From: Pseudomonas sp. MWU13-2105
GTDB taxonomy: Bacteria; Pseudomonadota; Gammaproteobacteria; Pseudomonadales; Pseudomonadaceae
Reading direction: 5' to 3'
DNA length: 64,000 bases
Assembly: GCF_023242315.1 (NCBI RefSeq)
Contig: NZ_JALLIY010000007.1
Coordinates: 62,001-126,000 of the forward strand
The notes below the pieces were generated by a model. It did no database searches, was not told where the DNA came from, and saw nothing but the letters and a program-made list of their open reading frames with translations. The stretch's first letter is position 1; every line of letters starts with the position of its first letter. Of this stretch, positions 7,079 to 16,619 are shown piece by piece. The position numbers and the translations under genes are program-made.

Positions 7079-9265
7079 TCAGGATTTGGGTGTGGATTCC
7101 GTTTCCGGCCCACCGCCCGCCGTAACCACCTGCACACTTAGGCGCGGCGTCGCCAGGTCCAGCCCGGCCTCGTCCATGGTGCGCTTGAGCGCCAGGTTGA
7201 AGGCCCGTGAAACCTCCCACTGTCTGATCGGCGCGGTCTTGAAGCGGGCGCGCAGGATCGCGCTGCCGGACTCGAAGCTCTCTACCCCCTGGATCTCCAG
7301 CGGCGACCAGATATTGCGCCGTTGCAACGGGTCGGTGCGCATCTTCTGGCCGACATCGCGCATCAGCTTGATCGCGTTGTCGATCGGCATGTTGTACGGG
7401 ATCGCCACCCGGAAGATCGCGTAGCCGAACTCCCGCGAGTAGTTCTTGATGCTCTTGATCTCGCTGAACGGAATGGTATGGACGATCCCGTCGATATCCC
7501 GCAGCCGCACCGTGCGGATGGTCAGGCCCTCCACCGTGCCGAGGTGGCCGCCGACATCGACGTAGTCGTCGATGGCCAGCGAGTCCTCGATGATGATGAA
7601 CAGGCCGGTGATCAGGTCCGCCACCAGCGACTGCGCACCGAAACCGATGGCCAGGCCGATCACCCCGGCACCAGCCAGCAATGGCGTGACGTTCATGCCC
7701 ATGTTCGCCAGGGCGACGATCAGTGCAATGATGAAGATCGCCACGAACAGCACGTTGCGGATCAGCGGCATCATGGTCTGCGCCCGGGCATTCGCCAGGC
7801 CTTTGCGCGAGCGGGTCAGGGCGTGGTGCACGGCGGTGTCGCTGAGAATCCACAACAGCCAGGCGAAGATCAGCGTACCGCCGAGGCTGAACAGCTTGAC
7901 GCTGATCTCATGGCCGTCGCCCTCGGTGAAGCGGATCAGCGACATGCCCCAGACCCTCAGGCCCAGTTCGATAAACACCAACCACACCGCCAGGTGCACC
8001 AGGGTGTAGCCGAAATTGGTCAGGCGCTCGGAGTACAGGGCGTGACGCTTGGGCCCACGGTGGGGCTTGAGCGCGTGACGGCGCACCAGCCCGTTGATCA
8101 CCATGCACAACACCACCAGCACGGTGCAGATCAGCGATTGGCGCAGGGCGGTGCTGGTATCGCCGGCGGAGATGAAGGTGGCGAACAGCGAGATCGCCAC
8201 CAGGATCAGTGCCGGGACGAACCAGAAGGTGCCGAGGATCGCCAGGGTGTCGCTCAGGGCACGGCGGTTCAGGCGCCGGGACAGCGGCTGGTTGCGGATC
8301 AGGTGGGCGATTGGCCGGCGGAAGCGCAGGATGAACAGGCCGCTGGACAGCGCCGCCATGACATTGGCGAAGGTCGCGGCGGTGTGCGCCAGGTGGCCGC
8401 CGAGGCTGGCGATCATCCGTGGGTCGCCGAGGGCCTCGCCGAAGGCGGCGAAGCTGCCGATCAGCCATAGCGGTCGGAAGGCCCGCCGGCGGAGGATATA
8501 CAGGGCCTGATGGCGGTGCTGGCCATCGAGCACGGAGAAGGCGATCACGCAGATGGCCGAGAAGCAGGTACCGATCACCAGGGCGTAGGCCAGCACCATC
8601 GCCAGGTTCTTGCCCAGGGACGAGGGTAGGGCGTAGCTCATGTACACGGTGATGATCAGGGCGATCAGCCAGGGCCCGAGCTTGCGCAGGGCAAAGCGCA
8701 GCAGGTCGACGGTGCGCGGGTGTTGTGGCAGTTCTTCGCTGAGACCGAAGCGCAGGCGCACCTGGCGTCCGAGCCAGATCATGGCCCAGGCGAGGAAACT
8801 CCAGAGTGCCAGGATCAGGGCGAAGGCAAAGACCATCGGCACCCACTCGCTGGCCGGCAGCATCAGGTCGAGCAGTTCGCCCTTGGCCAGGTCGAACTCT
8901 TCCGACCAGCGATTGAGCGGGCTGTCGTCGCCGGAAAACTGCTTTTCGAAGCCGGCGAGGGTGCTGCCGATCAGTCCCAGCACGCCTTCCTCGGTGGCCG
9001 GTTGGGCTTTCCTGGTGCTGTCGCGCAGCTTCTTCAGGTCGCCCAGCAGCTTGGCGCGTTGCTGGTCGTTTTCCAGGTTCTTGATCACTTCATCCAGCGA
9101 TTGCGCCAGGGGTTCGCTGGGTGTCGGCTGGGTTTTTTCCGCGCTGGCCAGAAGGCTCGGCAGACCGGCCGCATTGGCGCTGACCAACGGCAGGAGTGTC
9201 AGCAGGCAGATGAATAAAACCACGGGCAGGGCGAAGAGACGAGCAAACACTAGGCAGTCAACCAT
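7079..9265 (-). CDS. Large MscS-family mechanosensitive channel (YbiO-like)
   Basis: A 728-residue inner-membrane protein. The N-terminal hydrophobic segment may be a signal peptide ending near SANA/AG; a polar periplasmic stretch with coiled-coil character (residues ~35-130) follows. About ten transmembrane helices come next. The MscS pore and beta domain are at ~500-600, with the pore helix AGAGVIGLAIGFGAQSLVAD and then GTVEGLTIRTVRLRD. Length and layout match E. coli YbiO. The family opens under membrane tension and lets osmolytes out during osmotic downshock. No Shine-Dalgarno is obvious before the ATG at 9265, so the start may lie slightly downstream. Confidence 0.88.
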   Translation of the reverse strand: MVDCLVFARLFALPVVLFICLLTLLPLVSANAAGLPSLLASAEKTQPTPSEPLAQSLDEVIKNLENDQQRAKLLGDLKKLRDSTRKAQPATEEGVLGLIGSTLAGFEKQFSGDDSPLNRWSEEFDLAKGELLDLMLPASEWVPMVFAFALILALWSFLAWAMIWLGRQVRLRFGLSEELPQHPRTVDLLRFALRKLGPWLIALIITVYMSYALPSSLGKNLAMVLAYALVIGTCFSAICVIAFSVLDGQHRHQALYILRRRAFRPLWLIGSFAAFGEALGDPRMIASLGGHLAHTAATFANVMAALSSGLFILRFRRPIAHLIRNQPLSRRLNRRALSDTLAILGTFWFVPALILVAISLFATFISAGDTSTALRQSLICTVLVVLCMVINGLVRRHALKPHRGPKRHALYSERLTNFGYTLVHLAVWLVFIELGLRVWGMSLIRFTEGDGHEISVKLFSLGGTLIFAWLLWILSDTAVHHALTRSRKGLANARAQTMMPLIRNVLFVAIFIIALIVALANMGMNVTPLLAGAGVIGLAIGFGAQSLVADLITGLFIIIEDSLAIDDYVDVGGHLGTVEGLTIRTVRLRDIDGIVHTIPFSEIKSIKNYSREFGYAIFRVAIPYNMPIDNAIKLMRDVGQKMRTDPLQRRNIWSPLEIQGVESFESGSAILRARFKTAPIRQWEVSRAFNLALKRTMDEAGLDLATPRLSVQVVTAGGGPETESTPKS

Positions 9266-9313
9266 GGACGATACGGGTCGACGAAGTGTACGTCAGGCGT
9301 GGGGGCAATGCAT

Positions 9314-9490
9314 TTAATCGGTCAGTTGGGCCAGGATCTTGTAGACCACGGTGCCGAGGATGAACAGCATGCCGACCCAGATCAGCAAGACCCCGGCATT
9401 GCGCTCGCGAAAGTTGAAGCCGATGGCCAACATCAACATACCGCCCACGATGGGAATGAGCATGGTGTGGAAAGCGAAGGGTGTGATCAT
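9314..9490 (-). CDS. Small two-helix membrane protein, 58 aa
   Basis: An ORF of 58 codons starting MITPFAFHTMLIPIVGGMLM. It has two hydrophobic helices (residues ~9-24 and ~33-50) separated by the charged turn NFRERN, then a short polar tail ending LAQLTD. A stop codon lies 12 codons upstream in frame with no other start codon between. A weak AGGT lies eight bases before the ATG. It sits 48 bases upstream of the MscS-type channel gene on the same strand and could be co-transcribed with it. I do not recognise the family. The helix-turn-helix amphipathy and lack of overlap with another gene make it a credible small gene. Confidence 0.55.
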   Translation of the reverse strand: MITPFAFHTMLIPIVGGMLMLAIGFNFRERNAGVLLIWVGMLFILGTVVYKILAQLTD

Positions 9491-9602
9491 GGCGACGACC
9501 TGGTCGAGGGAGATACCTTGAGTCTAGGTCGGTTTGGCGGGAGCGGGGTTGATGTGTATCAGAAGCAATACGGGGGGGGAATGAGGTCGTGAGTGTGACA
9601 GT

Positions 9603-9733
9603 GTGGCGAGCGGGCTTGCCCGCGCTGGGTTGCGAAGCAACCCCAAAACCTGTGACCGCGTCATATCAGCTATATCGCGGTGACCGGTTTTAGGAGGGCT
9701 TCGCCCTCCAGCGCGGGCAAGCCCGCTCGCCAC
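9603..9733. repeat. REP pair (BIME-like, family B)
   Basis: GTGGCGAGCGGGCTTGCCCG and its inverted partner flank a second inner inverted pair (GGGTTGCGAAGCAACCC, then GGAGGGCTTCGCCCTCC). The element fills most of the gap 9491-9758, in which I see no gene. Confidence 0.9.
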
Positions 9734-9758
9734 GGGATGTCATCGCCAGGTCGAGCGG

Positions 9759-11048
9759 TTAGGGCAGCTCGCGGCTGGCGTAGAATGCACTCAAGACTTT
9801 CACCAGATGCGCCAGGTCGTGGCTGCCGGCCAGTTCGCGGATCGAGTGCATGGCGAAGGTCGGCAGGCCGATATCCACTGTACGCACCCCCAGGTGGCTG
9901 GCGGTGATCGGGCCGATGGTCGAGCCACAACCCATGTCACTGCGCACCACGAAGCTTTGCACCGGCACTTCCTCGGCCATGCACAGATGGCGGAAGAACC
10001 CGGCGGTTTCGCTGTTGGTGGCGTAGCGCTGGTTGCTGTTGACCTTGATCACCGGCCCGGCATTGAGCTTGGGACCATGGTTGGCATCGTGCTTGTCGGC
10101 ATAGTTGGGGTGCACGCCGTGGGCATTGTCTGCCGAAACCAGCAGGGATTTCTGGATGGTCCGCACGAACTCATCGCCTTCCGGCAGCAGGCGGCGCAGG
10201 GTCTGTTCCAGCATCGGGCCGTCGGCGCCGCAGGCGGAGCAGGAACCGACTTCCTCGTGGTCGTTGCAGACCAGTACGCAGGTTTCTTCGCTGTCGGCGC
10301 CGAGCAGCGCTTGCAGGCCGGCGTAGCAGGACAGCAGGTTGTCCAGGCGCGCACCGGCGATGAAGTCGCCGTTCAGGCCGATGATCGCGGCGGCCTGGGT
10401 GTCGTAGAAGCTCAGCTCGTAGTCGAGCACCACGTCGGCATTCAAGCCGTGCTCGCGGGCCAGTTGTTCGGTCAGTACGGCGCGGAAGTCGACCCGTTCG
10501 TCGCCGGCGAACTGGGCCAGGATCGGTGGCAGCTCGTTCTGCGCATTGATCGCCCAGCCCTGGTTGGCCTCGCGGTTGAGGTGGATCGCCAGGTTGGGAA
10601 TGGTGGCGATGGGCAGCTTGAAGTCGATCAACTGGCTCTCGACCTTGCCGTCGCGGCGGAAGGTCACGCGCCCGGCCAGCGACAGGTCGCGGTCGAACCA
10701 CGGGGCGAGCAGGGCGCCGCCGTAGACTTCGACCCCCAGTTGCCAGAAGCCCTGGCGTTGCAGTTCCGGCTGCGGCTTGACCCGCAGGCACGGGCTGTCG
10801 GTGTGGGCGCCGACCAGGCGGATACCGCCCAGCAGCGGCGAGGCACGACCGAGCTTGATGGCGACGATCGAAGAGTCATTGCGGGTGACGTAATAGCGCC
10901 CGTTGGCCTCGGTGTGCCAGGTCTCGCGCTCGTCGAGACGTTGGTAACCCGCCGCTTCCAGGCGCTGGACCAGGCTGGCGGTGGCATGGAACGGGGTGGG
11001 GGAGGCCTTGAGGAAGTCGATCAGGCCTTGGTTCAACTCTTCGCGCAT
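9759..11048 (-). CDS. apeB: M18 family aspartyl/general aminopeptidase
   Basis: A 429-residue metalloaminopeptidase, the normal length for bacterial M18 enzymes. Zinc and catalytic landmarks are [15 protein letters not shown] in the N-terminal half, [10 protein letters not shown] with the family's bridging Asp, CNDHEEVGS with the catalytic Glu pair, [13 protein letters not shown], and [12 protein letters not shown] toward the end. M18 enzymes assemble as dodecamers in the cytosol and remove N-terminal residues, often acidic ones, from peptides. The gene appears to stand alone; a palindrome lies just upstream and a REP downstream. The symbol apeB is assigned by family and synteny with Pseudomonas. 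Confidence 0.93.
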   Translation of the reverse strand: MREELNQGLIDFLKASPTPFHATASLVQRLEAAGYQRLDERETWHTEANGRYYVTRNDSSIVAIKLGRASPLLGGIRLVGAHTDSPCLRVKPQPELQRQGFWQLGVEVYGGALLAPWFDRDLSLAGRVTFRRDGKVESQLIDFKLPIATIPNLAIHLNREANQGWAINAQNELPPILAQFAGDERVDFRAVLTEQLAREHGLNADVVLDYELSFYDTQAAAIIGLNGDFIAGARLDNLLSCYAGLQALLGADSEETCVLVCNDHEEVGSCSACGADGPMLEQTLRRLLPEGDEFVRTIQKSLLVSADNAHGVHPNYADKHDANHGPKLNAGPVIKVNSNQRYATNSETAGFFRHLCMAEEVPVQSFVVRSDMGCGSTIGPITASHLGVRTVDIGLPTFAMHSIRELAGSHDLAHLVKVLSAFYASRELP

Positions 11049-11088
11049 AAATAGCTCCAGACAGCAGTGTCAGGAGTTTACCGTATCT

Positions 11089-11170
11089 TGTAGGAGCCAG
11101 CTTGCTGGCGATGAGGGCCTTGAGCTTTGCATCGCCTTCACGGGCCTCATCGCCGGCAAGCCAGCTACAG
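11089..11170. repeat. REP-like palindrome (family C)
   Basis: TAGGAGCCAGCTTGCTGGCG with GATGAGGCC faces its inverted copy GGCCTCATCGCCGGCAAGCC, forming a stem between apeB and rluA. Related copies are at 17486-17567 and 23334-23416. Confidence 0.85.
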
Positions 11171-11254
11171 GGACCGGGCAATACCGAAAATGTGTGTCGG
11201 GTCGCCGAAGCAGGGCTTGCCCCGATGCCGCTCCCACAGGAGGGCGGTAGGGTT

Positions 11255-11890
11255 TCAGAACGGCGCCGGGCACTCGAAGCGCAGGCGTTCGCCGCTTTGC
11301 GGATGGCTGAAGCTCAGCATGCTGGCGTGCAGGCACAGCCGTGGCCAGGCGGCCAGGGCCTGTGGATGGGCGTACAGGCCATCACCGAGCAACGGGTGAC
11401 CGATGGACAGCATATGCACGCGCAGTTGGTGCGAACGCCCGGTGATCGGGGTCAGTTCCACCCGGCACCAGTCGCCGCAACGTTCCAGGACTTTCCAGAA
11501 GGTCAGCGCGTGTTTGCCGAATTCGTGGTCGACCACGTGGCGTGGCTTGGTCGGCGGGTCGTAGCGCAGCGGCAGGTCGATGCTGCCGCTGTCCAGTCCC
11601 GGCTGGCCCCAGCACAGTGCGGTATAGGCTTTTTCGGTTTCCCGGTCGTGGAACTGCCGCGACAGTTCGCGATGGCTGTCCGGGTCGCGGGCCAACAGGA
11701 TGATCCCGGAGGTTTCCCAGTCCAGGCGATGGACGATCCGGGCTTCGGGGTAGCCGTTTTCCTGCAGGCGGGTAATCAGGCAGTCCTTGTTGTCATCGGC
11801 CCGGCCGGGGACGGAGAGCAACAGGGTCGGTTTGTTCACCACCAGCACGGCGGCGTCCTGATGGAGGATGTGGATATTGGACAGCGGCAT
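11255..11890 (-). CDS. rluA: RluA-type pseudouridine synthase (23S rRNA U746 / tRNA U32)
   Basis: A 211-residue pseudouridine synthase without an S4 domain, matching RluA length. The catalytic Asp lies in ARIVHRLDWETSGI; other family motifs are VVNKPTLLLSVPG near the start and PITGRSHQLRVHM late. RluA isomerises U746 in 23S rRNA and U32 in several tRNAs. It lies downstream of the minCDE genes on the same strand, separated by a REP hairpin, in the order known from other Pseudomonas. Specificity beyond the RluA family is assigned by length and synteny. Confidence 0.9.
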   Translation of the reverse strand: MPLSNIHILHQDAAVLVVNKPTLLLSVPGRADDNKDCLITRLQENGYPEARIVHRLDWETSGIILLARDPDSHRELSRQFHDRETEKAYTALCWGQPGLDSGSIDLPLRYDPPTKPRHVVDHEFGKHALTFWKVLERCGDWCRVELTPITGRSHQLRVHMLSIGHPLLGDGLYAHPQALAAWPRLCLHASMLSFSHPQSGERLRFECPAPF

Positions 11891-11941
11891 TAAAACAGTC
11901 TCGTAACAAACGCCAACGGCGGCCCGGAGTCCGTGCGTTCC

Positions 11942-12031
11942 TGTAGGAGCAGAGCTTGCTCGCGAATGGATTTCACAGCCGACTCAAGTGTCGACTGATT
12001 GACCGCTATCGCGAGCAAGCTCGCTCCTACA
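11942..12031. repeat. REP-like palindrome
   Basis: TGTAGGAGCAGAGCTTGCTC and the inverted GAGCAAGCTCGCTCCTACA form a long hairpin between minE and rluA. Confidence 0.88.
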
Positions 12032-12073
12032 AAAAGCACAGGCTCCGGGCCGCCGAGGCTCCGGCCGGATCGA

Positions 12074-12328
12074 TCAACGATCGGGCAGGGTGATATTGAG
12101 TTCCAGGATCGAGCAACTGCCCTGGTTTTCCAGCGCCACGTGCACGTCGTCGGACCCGATATTGACGTACTTGCGGATGACTTCCACCAGTTCCTTCTGC
12201 AAGGCCGGCAGGTAATCCGGGGTGCTGCGTTGGCCGCGTTCGTGCGCCACGATGATCTGCAGACGCTCTTTCGCGACCGACGCGGTGCTTACTTTTTTGC
12301 TGGCACGAAAGAAGTCAAAAAGGTTCAT
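12074..12328 (-). CDS. minE: Cell division topological specificity factor MinE
   Basis: An 84-residue protein of standard MinE length. The N-terminal anti-MinCD helix ([20 protein letters not shown]) is followed by the beta-strand dimerisation part containing [20 protein letters not shown]. MinE stimulates MinD ATPase at the membrane and drives the pole-to-pole oscillation that keeps MinCD away from midcell. Its start lies three bases after the minD stop, so the two are translated from one message. Confidence 0.97.
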   Translation of the reverse strand: MNLFDFFRASKKVSTASVAKERLQIIVAHERGQRSTPDYLPALQKELVEVIRKYVNIGSDDVHVALENQGSCSILELNITLPDR

Positions 12329-12331
12329 TGC

Positions 12332-13144
12332 TTAGTTGCCTCCAAACAGGCGCTCGAAGAGTCCTTTCTTCTTCACATCGAGGAAACGATGCTCCACGGT
12401 CTTGCCCAGCAGACGGTCGACCGCGTCGCTGTAAGCCTGGCCCGCATCGCTCTGGTCGTCGAGAATCACCGGCACACCCTGGTTGGAGGCCTTGAGCACC
12501 GCCTGGGACTCGGGAATCACGCCGAGCAGGGTCACCGCGAGGATTTCCTTGACGTCTTCGACGCCGAGCATCTCGCCGTTGCTGACGCGCTCGGGGTTGT
12601 AGCGGGTCAGCAGCAGGTGTTCCTTGATCGGCTCTTCGTTGTTCTCGGCGCGGCGCGACTTGCTCGCCAGCAGGCCGAGCATACGGTCGGAGTCACGCAC
12701 CGAGGATACTTCGGGGTTGGTCACGACGATGGCTTCGTCGGCGAAGTACATGGCCAGGTGGGCGCCGGTCTCGATACCGGCCGGGGAGTCGCAGACCACG
12801 AACTCGAAGTCCGCCTTTAGGGCCATCAGGACTTTTTCCACGCCTTCCTTGGTCAGCGCGTCCTTGTCCCGGGTCTGGCTGGCGGCCAGCACGTAGAGGT
12901 TTTCCAGGCGCTTGTCCTTGATCAGGGCTTGTTGCAGGTTGGCTTCGCCCTGGACCACGTTGACGAAGTCATACACCACGCGACGCTCGCAGCCCATGAT
13001 CAGGTCGAGGTTACGCAGGCCGACGTCGAAGTCGACGATCACTGTCTTGTGGCCCCGCAGCGCGAGGCCGGTACCGATGGCGGCGCTGGTGGTGGTCTTA
13101 CCCACACCACCCTTGCCGGATGTAACCACGAGAATCTTGGCCAA
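12332..13144 (-). CDS. minD: Septum site-determining ATPase MinD
   Basis: A 270-residue ParA/MinD ATPase. The deviant Walker A motif is SGKGGVGKTT at residues 9-18; the switch region is IVDFDVGLRNLD; SPAGIETGA lies in the ATP-site region. The C-terminal amphipathic membrane-targeting helix is KKKGLFERLFGG. MinD recruits MinC to the membrane and oscillates under MinE. It lies 202 bases after minC and directly before minE, the normal minCDE order. The minC-minD gap holds no gene. Confidence 0.97.
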   Translation of the reverse strand: MAKILVVTSGKGGVGKTTTSAAIGTGLALRGHKTVIVDFDVGLRNLDLIMGCERRVVYDFVNVVQGEANLQQALIKDKRLENLYVLAASQTRDKDALTKEGVEKVLMALKADFEFVVCDSPAGIETGAHLAMYFADEAIVVTNPEVSSVRDSDRMLGLLASKSRRAENNEEPIKEHLLLTRYNPERVSNGEMLGVEDVKEILAVTLLGVIPESQAVLKASNQGVPVILDDQSDAGQAYSDAVDRLLGKTVEHRFLDVKKKGLFERLFGGN

Positions 13145-13346
13145 GGTGTATCACCCCTAAGGAATAAAGGACTTTCAGCCCCTGAAGAACGTCACTAAAA
13201 AATAACTGTAGTCGTGTAGCGTCGGTTGGAAATCGAGGAAAAGTCTGAAGTACCTCGGGTTATTCTTACCTTTCGCGATTTCCCACACCGTTCGAGCTGT
13301 TTTCGCTACGAGAAGGCGACATTTTGGAAATGGCGGCAAGTATCCG

Positions 13347-14084
13347 TTAAAGCCGGATGATGTTCAACACGTCGCCGGACAAGCTGACTTGAACGCCGCT
13401 GCCCCACAATGGATCGCGACGCAAATCTTCGGAAACCTTGTACTGGCCGGCGATCGAGACCAGCTCGGCGCTCAGTTGCTGGCAGAAAATCCGCGCCTTG
13501 GTGTCGCCCTTGATGCCGGCCAGGGCACGACCGCGCATGGGACCATAAACATGGATGTTGCCGTCGGCCAGAAGTTCCGCGCCGGGGCTGACGGACGCGA
13601 TGACCACCAGGTCGCCGCCCTGGGCGTAGACCTGCTGGCCGCCGCGTACCGGCGAGGTGATGATCTTCGTCGGCTTGATAGTAGGCTCCGGTGGCTTTTC
13701 CGGTTTTTTCTTTTCCAGGCCTTCGGTCGGATCGACCGGTCGCTCGCGGGCACCGGACGGTGGCAGCACCGGCAGATCAATGGCAATCGCCGCGGCAATG
13801 TCTTCGATGCGGTTGGCGCGGATCGCCAGGGTGCGCAGGCCGTGCTGGCGGCAGACACGCATCAGCCCGGGCAGGTCGATGGGCCCCTGGCCGTCCGGCA
13901 GTTTGTCCAGCGCCAGTACCAGCGGGGTGTTGCTGAAGAAGTTCGGGGCCTGGGCAACCTTGGCCGCCAGCTGCCGATCGAGGGCATCGAGGTTGTTCTG
14001 CGCCAGTTCCAGCACCGTGATGGCGAGCATGCTGCCCTTCAGCTGGAACACGGGATCCTGGTCTAGCAGTTCGGTTTGGCTCAT
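13347..14084 (-). CDS. minC: Septum site-determining protein MinC
   Basis: A 245-residue FtsZ antagonist. The N-terminal domain (residues ~1-100) carries the FtsZ-binding fold; a charged, Pro/Lys-rich linker ([17 protein letters not shown]) follows. The C-terminal beta-helix has the typical [20 protein letters not shown] and [10 protein letters not shown] repeats and binds MinD and FtsZ tails. I start at the ATG at 14084 (MSQTELL), eight codons inside the longest frame, to match the family's N terminus. The gene is divergent from the acyltransferase gene at 14206. Confidence 0.95.
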   Translation of the reverse strand: MSQTELLDQDPVFQLKGSMLAITVLELAQNNLDALDRQLAAKVAQAPNFFSNTPLVLALDKLPDGQGPIDLPGLMRVCRQHGLRTLAIRANRIEDIAAAIAIDLPVLPPSGARERPVDPTEGLEKKKPEKPPEPTIKPTKIITSPVRGGQQVYAQGGDLVVIASVSPGAELLADGNIHVYGPMRGRALAGIKGDTKARIFCQQLSAELVSIAGQYKVSEDLRRDPLWGSGVQVSLSGDVLNIIRL

Positions 14085-14205
14085 GGTCGGGATAACGCAG
14101 CTTGTCACTAAAAGTGCCGAGACTTATAACGAGAACGCCCTCGGGCCGCAAGCCGCCGCGAACCGTTGTAGAATGCGCGGCCTTGTTGTCTGTCCGGAAT
14201 CACCC

Positions 14206-15138
14206 ATGGATCGCCCGCGTTTTCGAGCTGCTTTTCTTCACCCCCGTTACTGGCTGCTATGGCTGGGGTTGGCTTTGCTGTGGCTGATTGTCCAGTTGCC
14301 CTATGGCTGCCTGCTGTTGCTCGGGCGTTTCCTCGGTGCGGTGATGTACCGGGTGTCCGCCGACCGACGGACGATTGCCGCGCGCAATCTGCAGTTGTGT
14401 TTTCCGGCGTTGTCCGCCGCCGAGCGCGACCAACTGCTACGCAAGAATCTTGCTTCCACCGGGATCGCCTTTTTCGAAATGGCCATGAGCTGGTGGTGGC
14501 CCAAGCCGCGCCTGGCGCGCCTGGCCCATATCGAAGGTCTCGAACATCTGCAGCAGGCCCGGCGAGAAGGCAAGGGCGTGATCCTGATGGCCCTGCATTT
14601 CACCACCCTGGAGATCGGCGCGGCCTTGCTCGGCCAGCGGCATACCATCGACGGCATGTACCGTGAGCACAGCAATGCGTTGTTCGATTTTATCCAGCGC
14701 CGCGGCCGTGAACGGCACAACCTCGATTCCCTGGCGGTCGAGCGCGACGATGTGCGTGGCATGCTCAAGTTGCTGCGTGCCGGGCGGGCGATCTGGTACG
14801 CGCCGGACCAGGACTACGGGATCAAGCAGAGTGTGTTCGTGCCGTTGTTCGGCATCCAGGCGGCGACCGTCACCGCCACCAGCAAGTTTGCCCGCCTGGG
14901 CAAGGCGCTGGTGGTTCCGTTTACCCAGGAGCGCCTGGCCGACGGCAGTGGCTACCGGCTGGTGATTCATCCGCCGCTGAAGGACTTCCCGGGGGAAACC
15001 GAAGAAGCCGACTGCCTGCGGATCAACCAATGGGTCGAGGTGGCGTTGCGCGAATGTCCGGAGCAGTACCTCTGGGCCCATCGCCGCTTCAAGAGCCGGC
15101 CGCCGGGTGAACCCAAGCTTTACGAAAAACGCCGATAA
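14206..15138 (+). CDS. htrB: Lipid A biosynthesis acyltransferase (LpxL/HtrB type)
   Basis: A 310-residue membrane-anchored acyltransferase. An N-terminal transmembrane helix (YWLLWLGLALLWLIVQLPYG) precedes the catalytic HX4E motif in LMALHFTTLEIG. The conserved WYAPDQDYG segment follows, and the end is LWAHRRFKSRPPGE. The family adds a secondary acyl chain, laurate-type in LpxL, to Kdo2-lipid IVA at the inner membrane. The frame is open far upstream, but the part before 14206 overlaps minC, so the ATG at 14206 is the start. TAGAAT at 14169-14174 could be its -10 box. Pseudomonas has more than one such enzyme, so acyl specificity is not certain. Confidence 0.92.
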   Translation: MDRPRFRAAFLHPRYWLLWLGLALLWLIVQLPYGCLLLLGRFLGAVMYRVSADRRTIAARNLQLCFPALSAAERDQLLRKNLASTGIAFFEMAMSWWWPKPRLARLAHIEGLEHLQQARREGKGVILMALHFTTLEIGAALLGQRHTIDGMYREHSNALFDFIQRRGRERHNLDSLAVERDDVRGMLKLLRAGRAIWYAPDQDYGIKQSVFVPLFGIQAATVTATSKFARLGKALVVPFTQERLADGSGYRLVIHPPLKDFPGETEEADCLRINQWVEVALRECPEQYLWAHRRFKSRPPGEPKLYEKRR

Positions 15139-15209
15139 ACCCGGCTGGGTGTTGCGGCAGGGACCGGGGGTGGTGTATCAGGATATTTCTTGATTGACGG
15201 AGTGTTGCG

Positions 15210-16388
15210 ATGAGCCCAGTTGAACCGGTCACTGGTCTGATTCTCTCCGGAGGCGGCGCGCGCGCCGCCTATCAGGTGGGGGTGCTGGCGGCGATTGCCG
15301 AGCTGTTGCCGCCGGGAGCGGTCAATCCTTTTCCAGTGATCGTCGGCACTTCGGCCGGGGCGATCAATGCGGTCAGCCTGGCCAGCGGGGCGATGGACTT
15401 TACCTCGGCGATCGAACGCCTGACCGCGTTCTGGCAGGGCTTTCGCAGCCATCTGGTGTTGCGCAGCGACTGGCCGGGAGTGATCCGCCAGGCCAGCCGT
15501 TTCGTCGGCCACAGCCTGCTGGGCCTGGGCACGCAGGTGCCAGTGGCGCTGCTCGACAGTTCCCCCCTGCGTGACCTGCTCAATGACAAATTGCACCTGC
15601 CGGGTATCGACCATGCCATCGAGCAACAGCGCTTGCATGCCGTGGCGGTTACCGCGTTTGGTTATGAGTCCGGCCAGGCGGTGACTTTTTACCAGGGCAA
15701 GGGCGCCATCGATTCCTGGTTGCGCCATCGGCGGGTCGGCGTGCCGACCCAACTGAGCGTCGAGCATTTGCTGGCCAGTTCGGCGATCCCGCTGCTGTTT
15801 GCCCCGGTCAGGCTCGGCCAGGAGTTTTTCGGTGACGGTGCGGTGCGCCAGTCGGCGCCGATCAGTCCGGCATTGCACCTGGGGGCCACCCGGGTCTTGG
15901 TGGTGGGGGTCAGCGGCAACCCGCGGGGTGTCGACAGCGCCACCGAGCGCACCTATAGCGGGCAGCAACCGAGCCTGGCGCAGATCGGCGGGCATATGCT
16001 CAACAGTACTTTCATTGACAGCCTGGAAAGCGATATCGAGTTGTTGCAGCGCTTGAATCAGTTCAGCCGGCTGTTGCCGCCGCAACCGCGCAGCCTGGGC
16101 CTGGCGCCGGTGGATGTGCTGGTGATCGCGCCGAGCCAGCCGATCGATGAAATCGCCGCGCGCCATCGTCATGAGTTGCCGGCGGCCTTGCGCTTTTTCC
16201 TGCGTGGACCGGGCGCGACCCGGACCAGTGGCGCGGGAGTGTTGAGTTACCTGTTGTTCGAGGCGGCTTATTGCAGCGAACTGATCGAACTGGGGCGTCG
16301 CGATGCGCTGGCCAAGCGCGAGGAGCTGTGCCGGTTCCTCGGGTTGCCGCAGGTTGCGATGGTGGCGCAGACGGCTTCTGCGCTGTAG
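15210..16388 (+). CDS. Patatin-like phospholipase family protein
   Basis: A 392-residue patatin-domain hydrolase. The oxyanion-hole motif is LSGGGARAAYQVGVL at residues ~11-25, the nucleophile elbow is GTSAG (Ser nucleophile), and the catalytic Asp lies in FFGDGAVRQSAPI. A C-terminal extension of ~140 residues follows the patatin core. No signal peptide is visible, so it is probably cytoplasmic or membrane-associated. The family hydrolyses acyl esters of phospholipids or thioesters. It lies 71 bases after the acyltransferase gene on the same strand, so it may be co-transcribed and share a lipid-remodelling role. The substrate is not known. Confidence 0.88.
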   Translation: MSPVEPVTGLILSGGGARAAYQVGVLAAIAELLPPGAVNPFPVIVGTSAGAINAVSLASGAMDFTSAIERLTAFWQGFRSHLVLRSDWPGVIRQASRFVGHSLLGLGTQVPVALLDSSPLRDLLNDKLHLPGIDHAIEQQRLHAVAVTAFGYESGQAVTFYQGKGAIDSWLRHRRVGVPTQLSVEHLLASSAIPLLFAPVRLGQEFFGDGAVRQSAPISPALHLGATRVLVVGVSGNPRGVDSATERTYSGQQPSLAQIGGHMLNSTFIDSLESDIELLQRLNQFSRLLPPQPRSLGLAPVDVLVIAPSQPIDEIAARHRHELPAALRFFLRGPGATRTSGAGVLSYLLFEAAYCSELIELGRRDALAKREELCRFLGLPQVAMVAQTASAL

Positions 16389-16432
16389 GCATTGGGGCAA
16401 TCAGTTAAGAAAAGCCGAGGTCGAGCGTGTAT

Positions 16433-16583
16433 TTGTGGCGAGCGGGCTGGTCGGAACGCCGCACCGCCGCTCTGGGGCGCGAAGCGCCTCCCAAAATCAG
16501 CGACTTCACTGTGTCAAGCAGAACGCAGTCACCGGTTTTAGGGCTGCTTCGCAGCCCAGCGCGGGCAAGCCCGCTCGCCACAA
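16433..16583. repeat. REP pair (BIME-like, family B)
   Basis: TTGTGGCGAGCGGGCTGG faces AGCCCGCTCGCCACAA with an inner inverted pair (GGGGCGCGAAGCGCCTCCC and GGGCTGCTTCGCAGCCC). It lies between convergent genes. Confidence 0.88.
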
Positions 16584-16619
16584 GTCCGCGCTCGGCTTCG
16601 AACTGGCGTAGCCTGTTAG

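Noticed and set aside
9569..9580. Poly-G run in the gap upstream of the channel genes
   Set aside because: A single homopolymer with no gene or promoter spacing affected; no phase-variation case can be made.
13657..14205. N-terminal extension of the acyltransferase frame
   Set aside because: It overlaps minC in antisense; the conserved protein begins at 14206.
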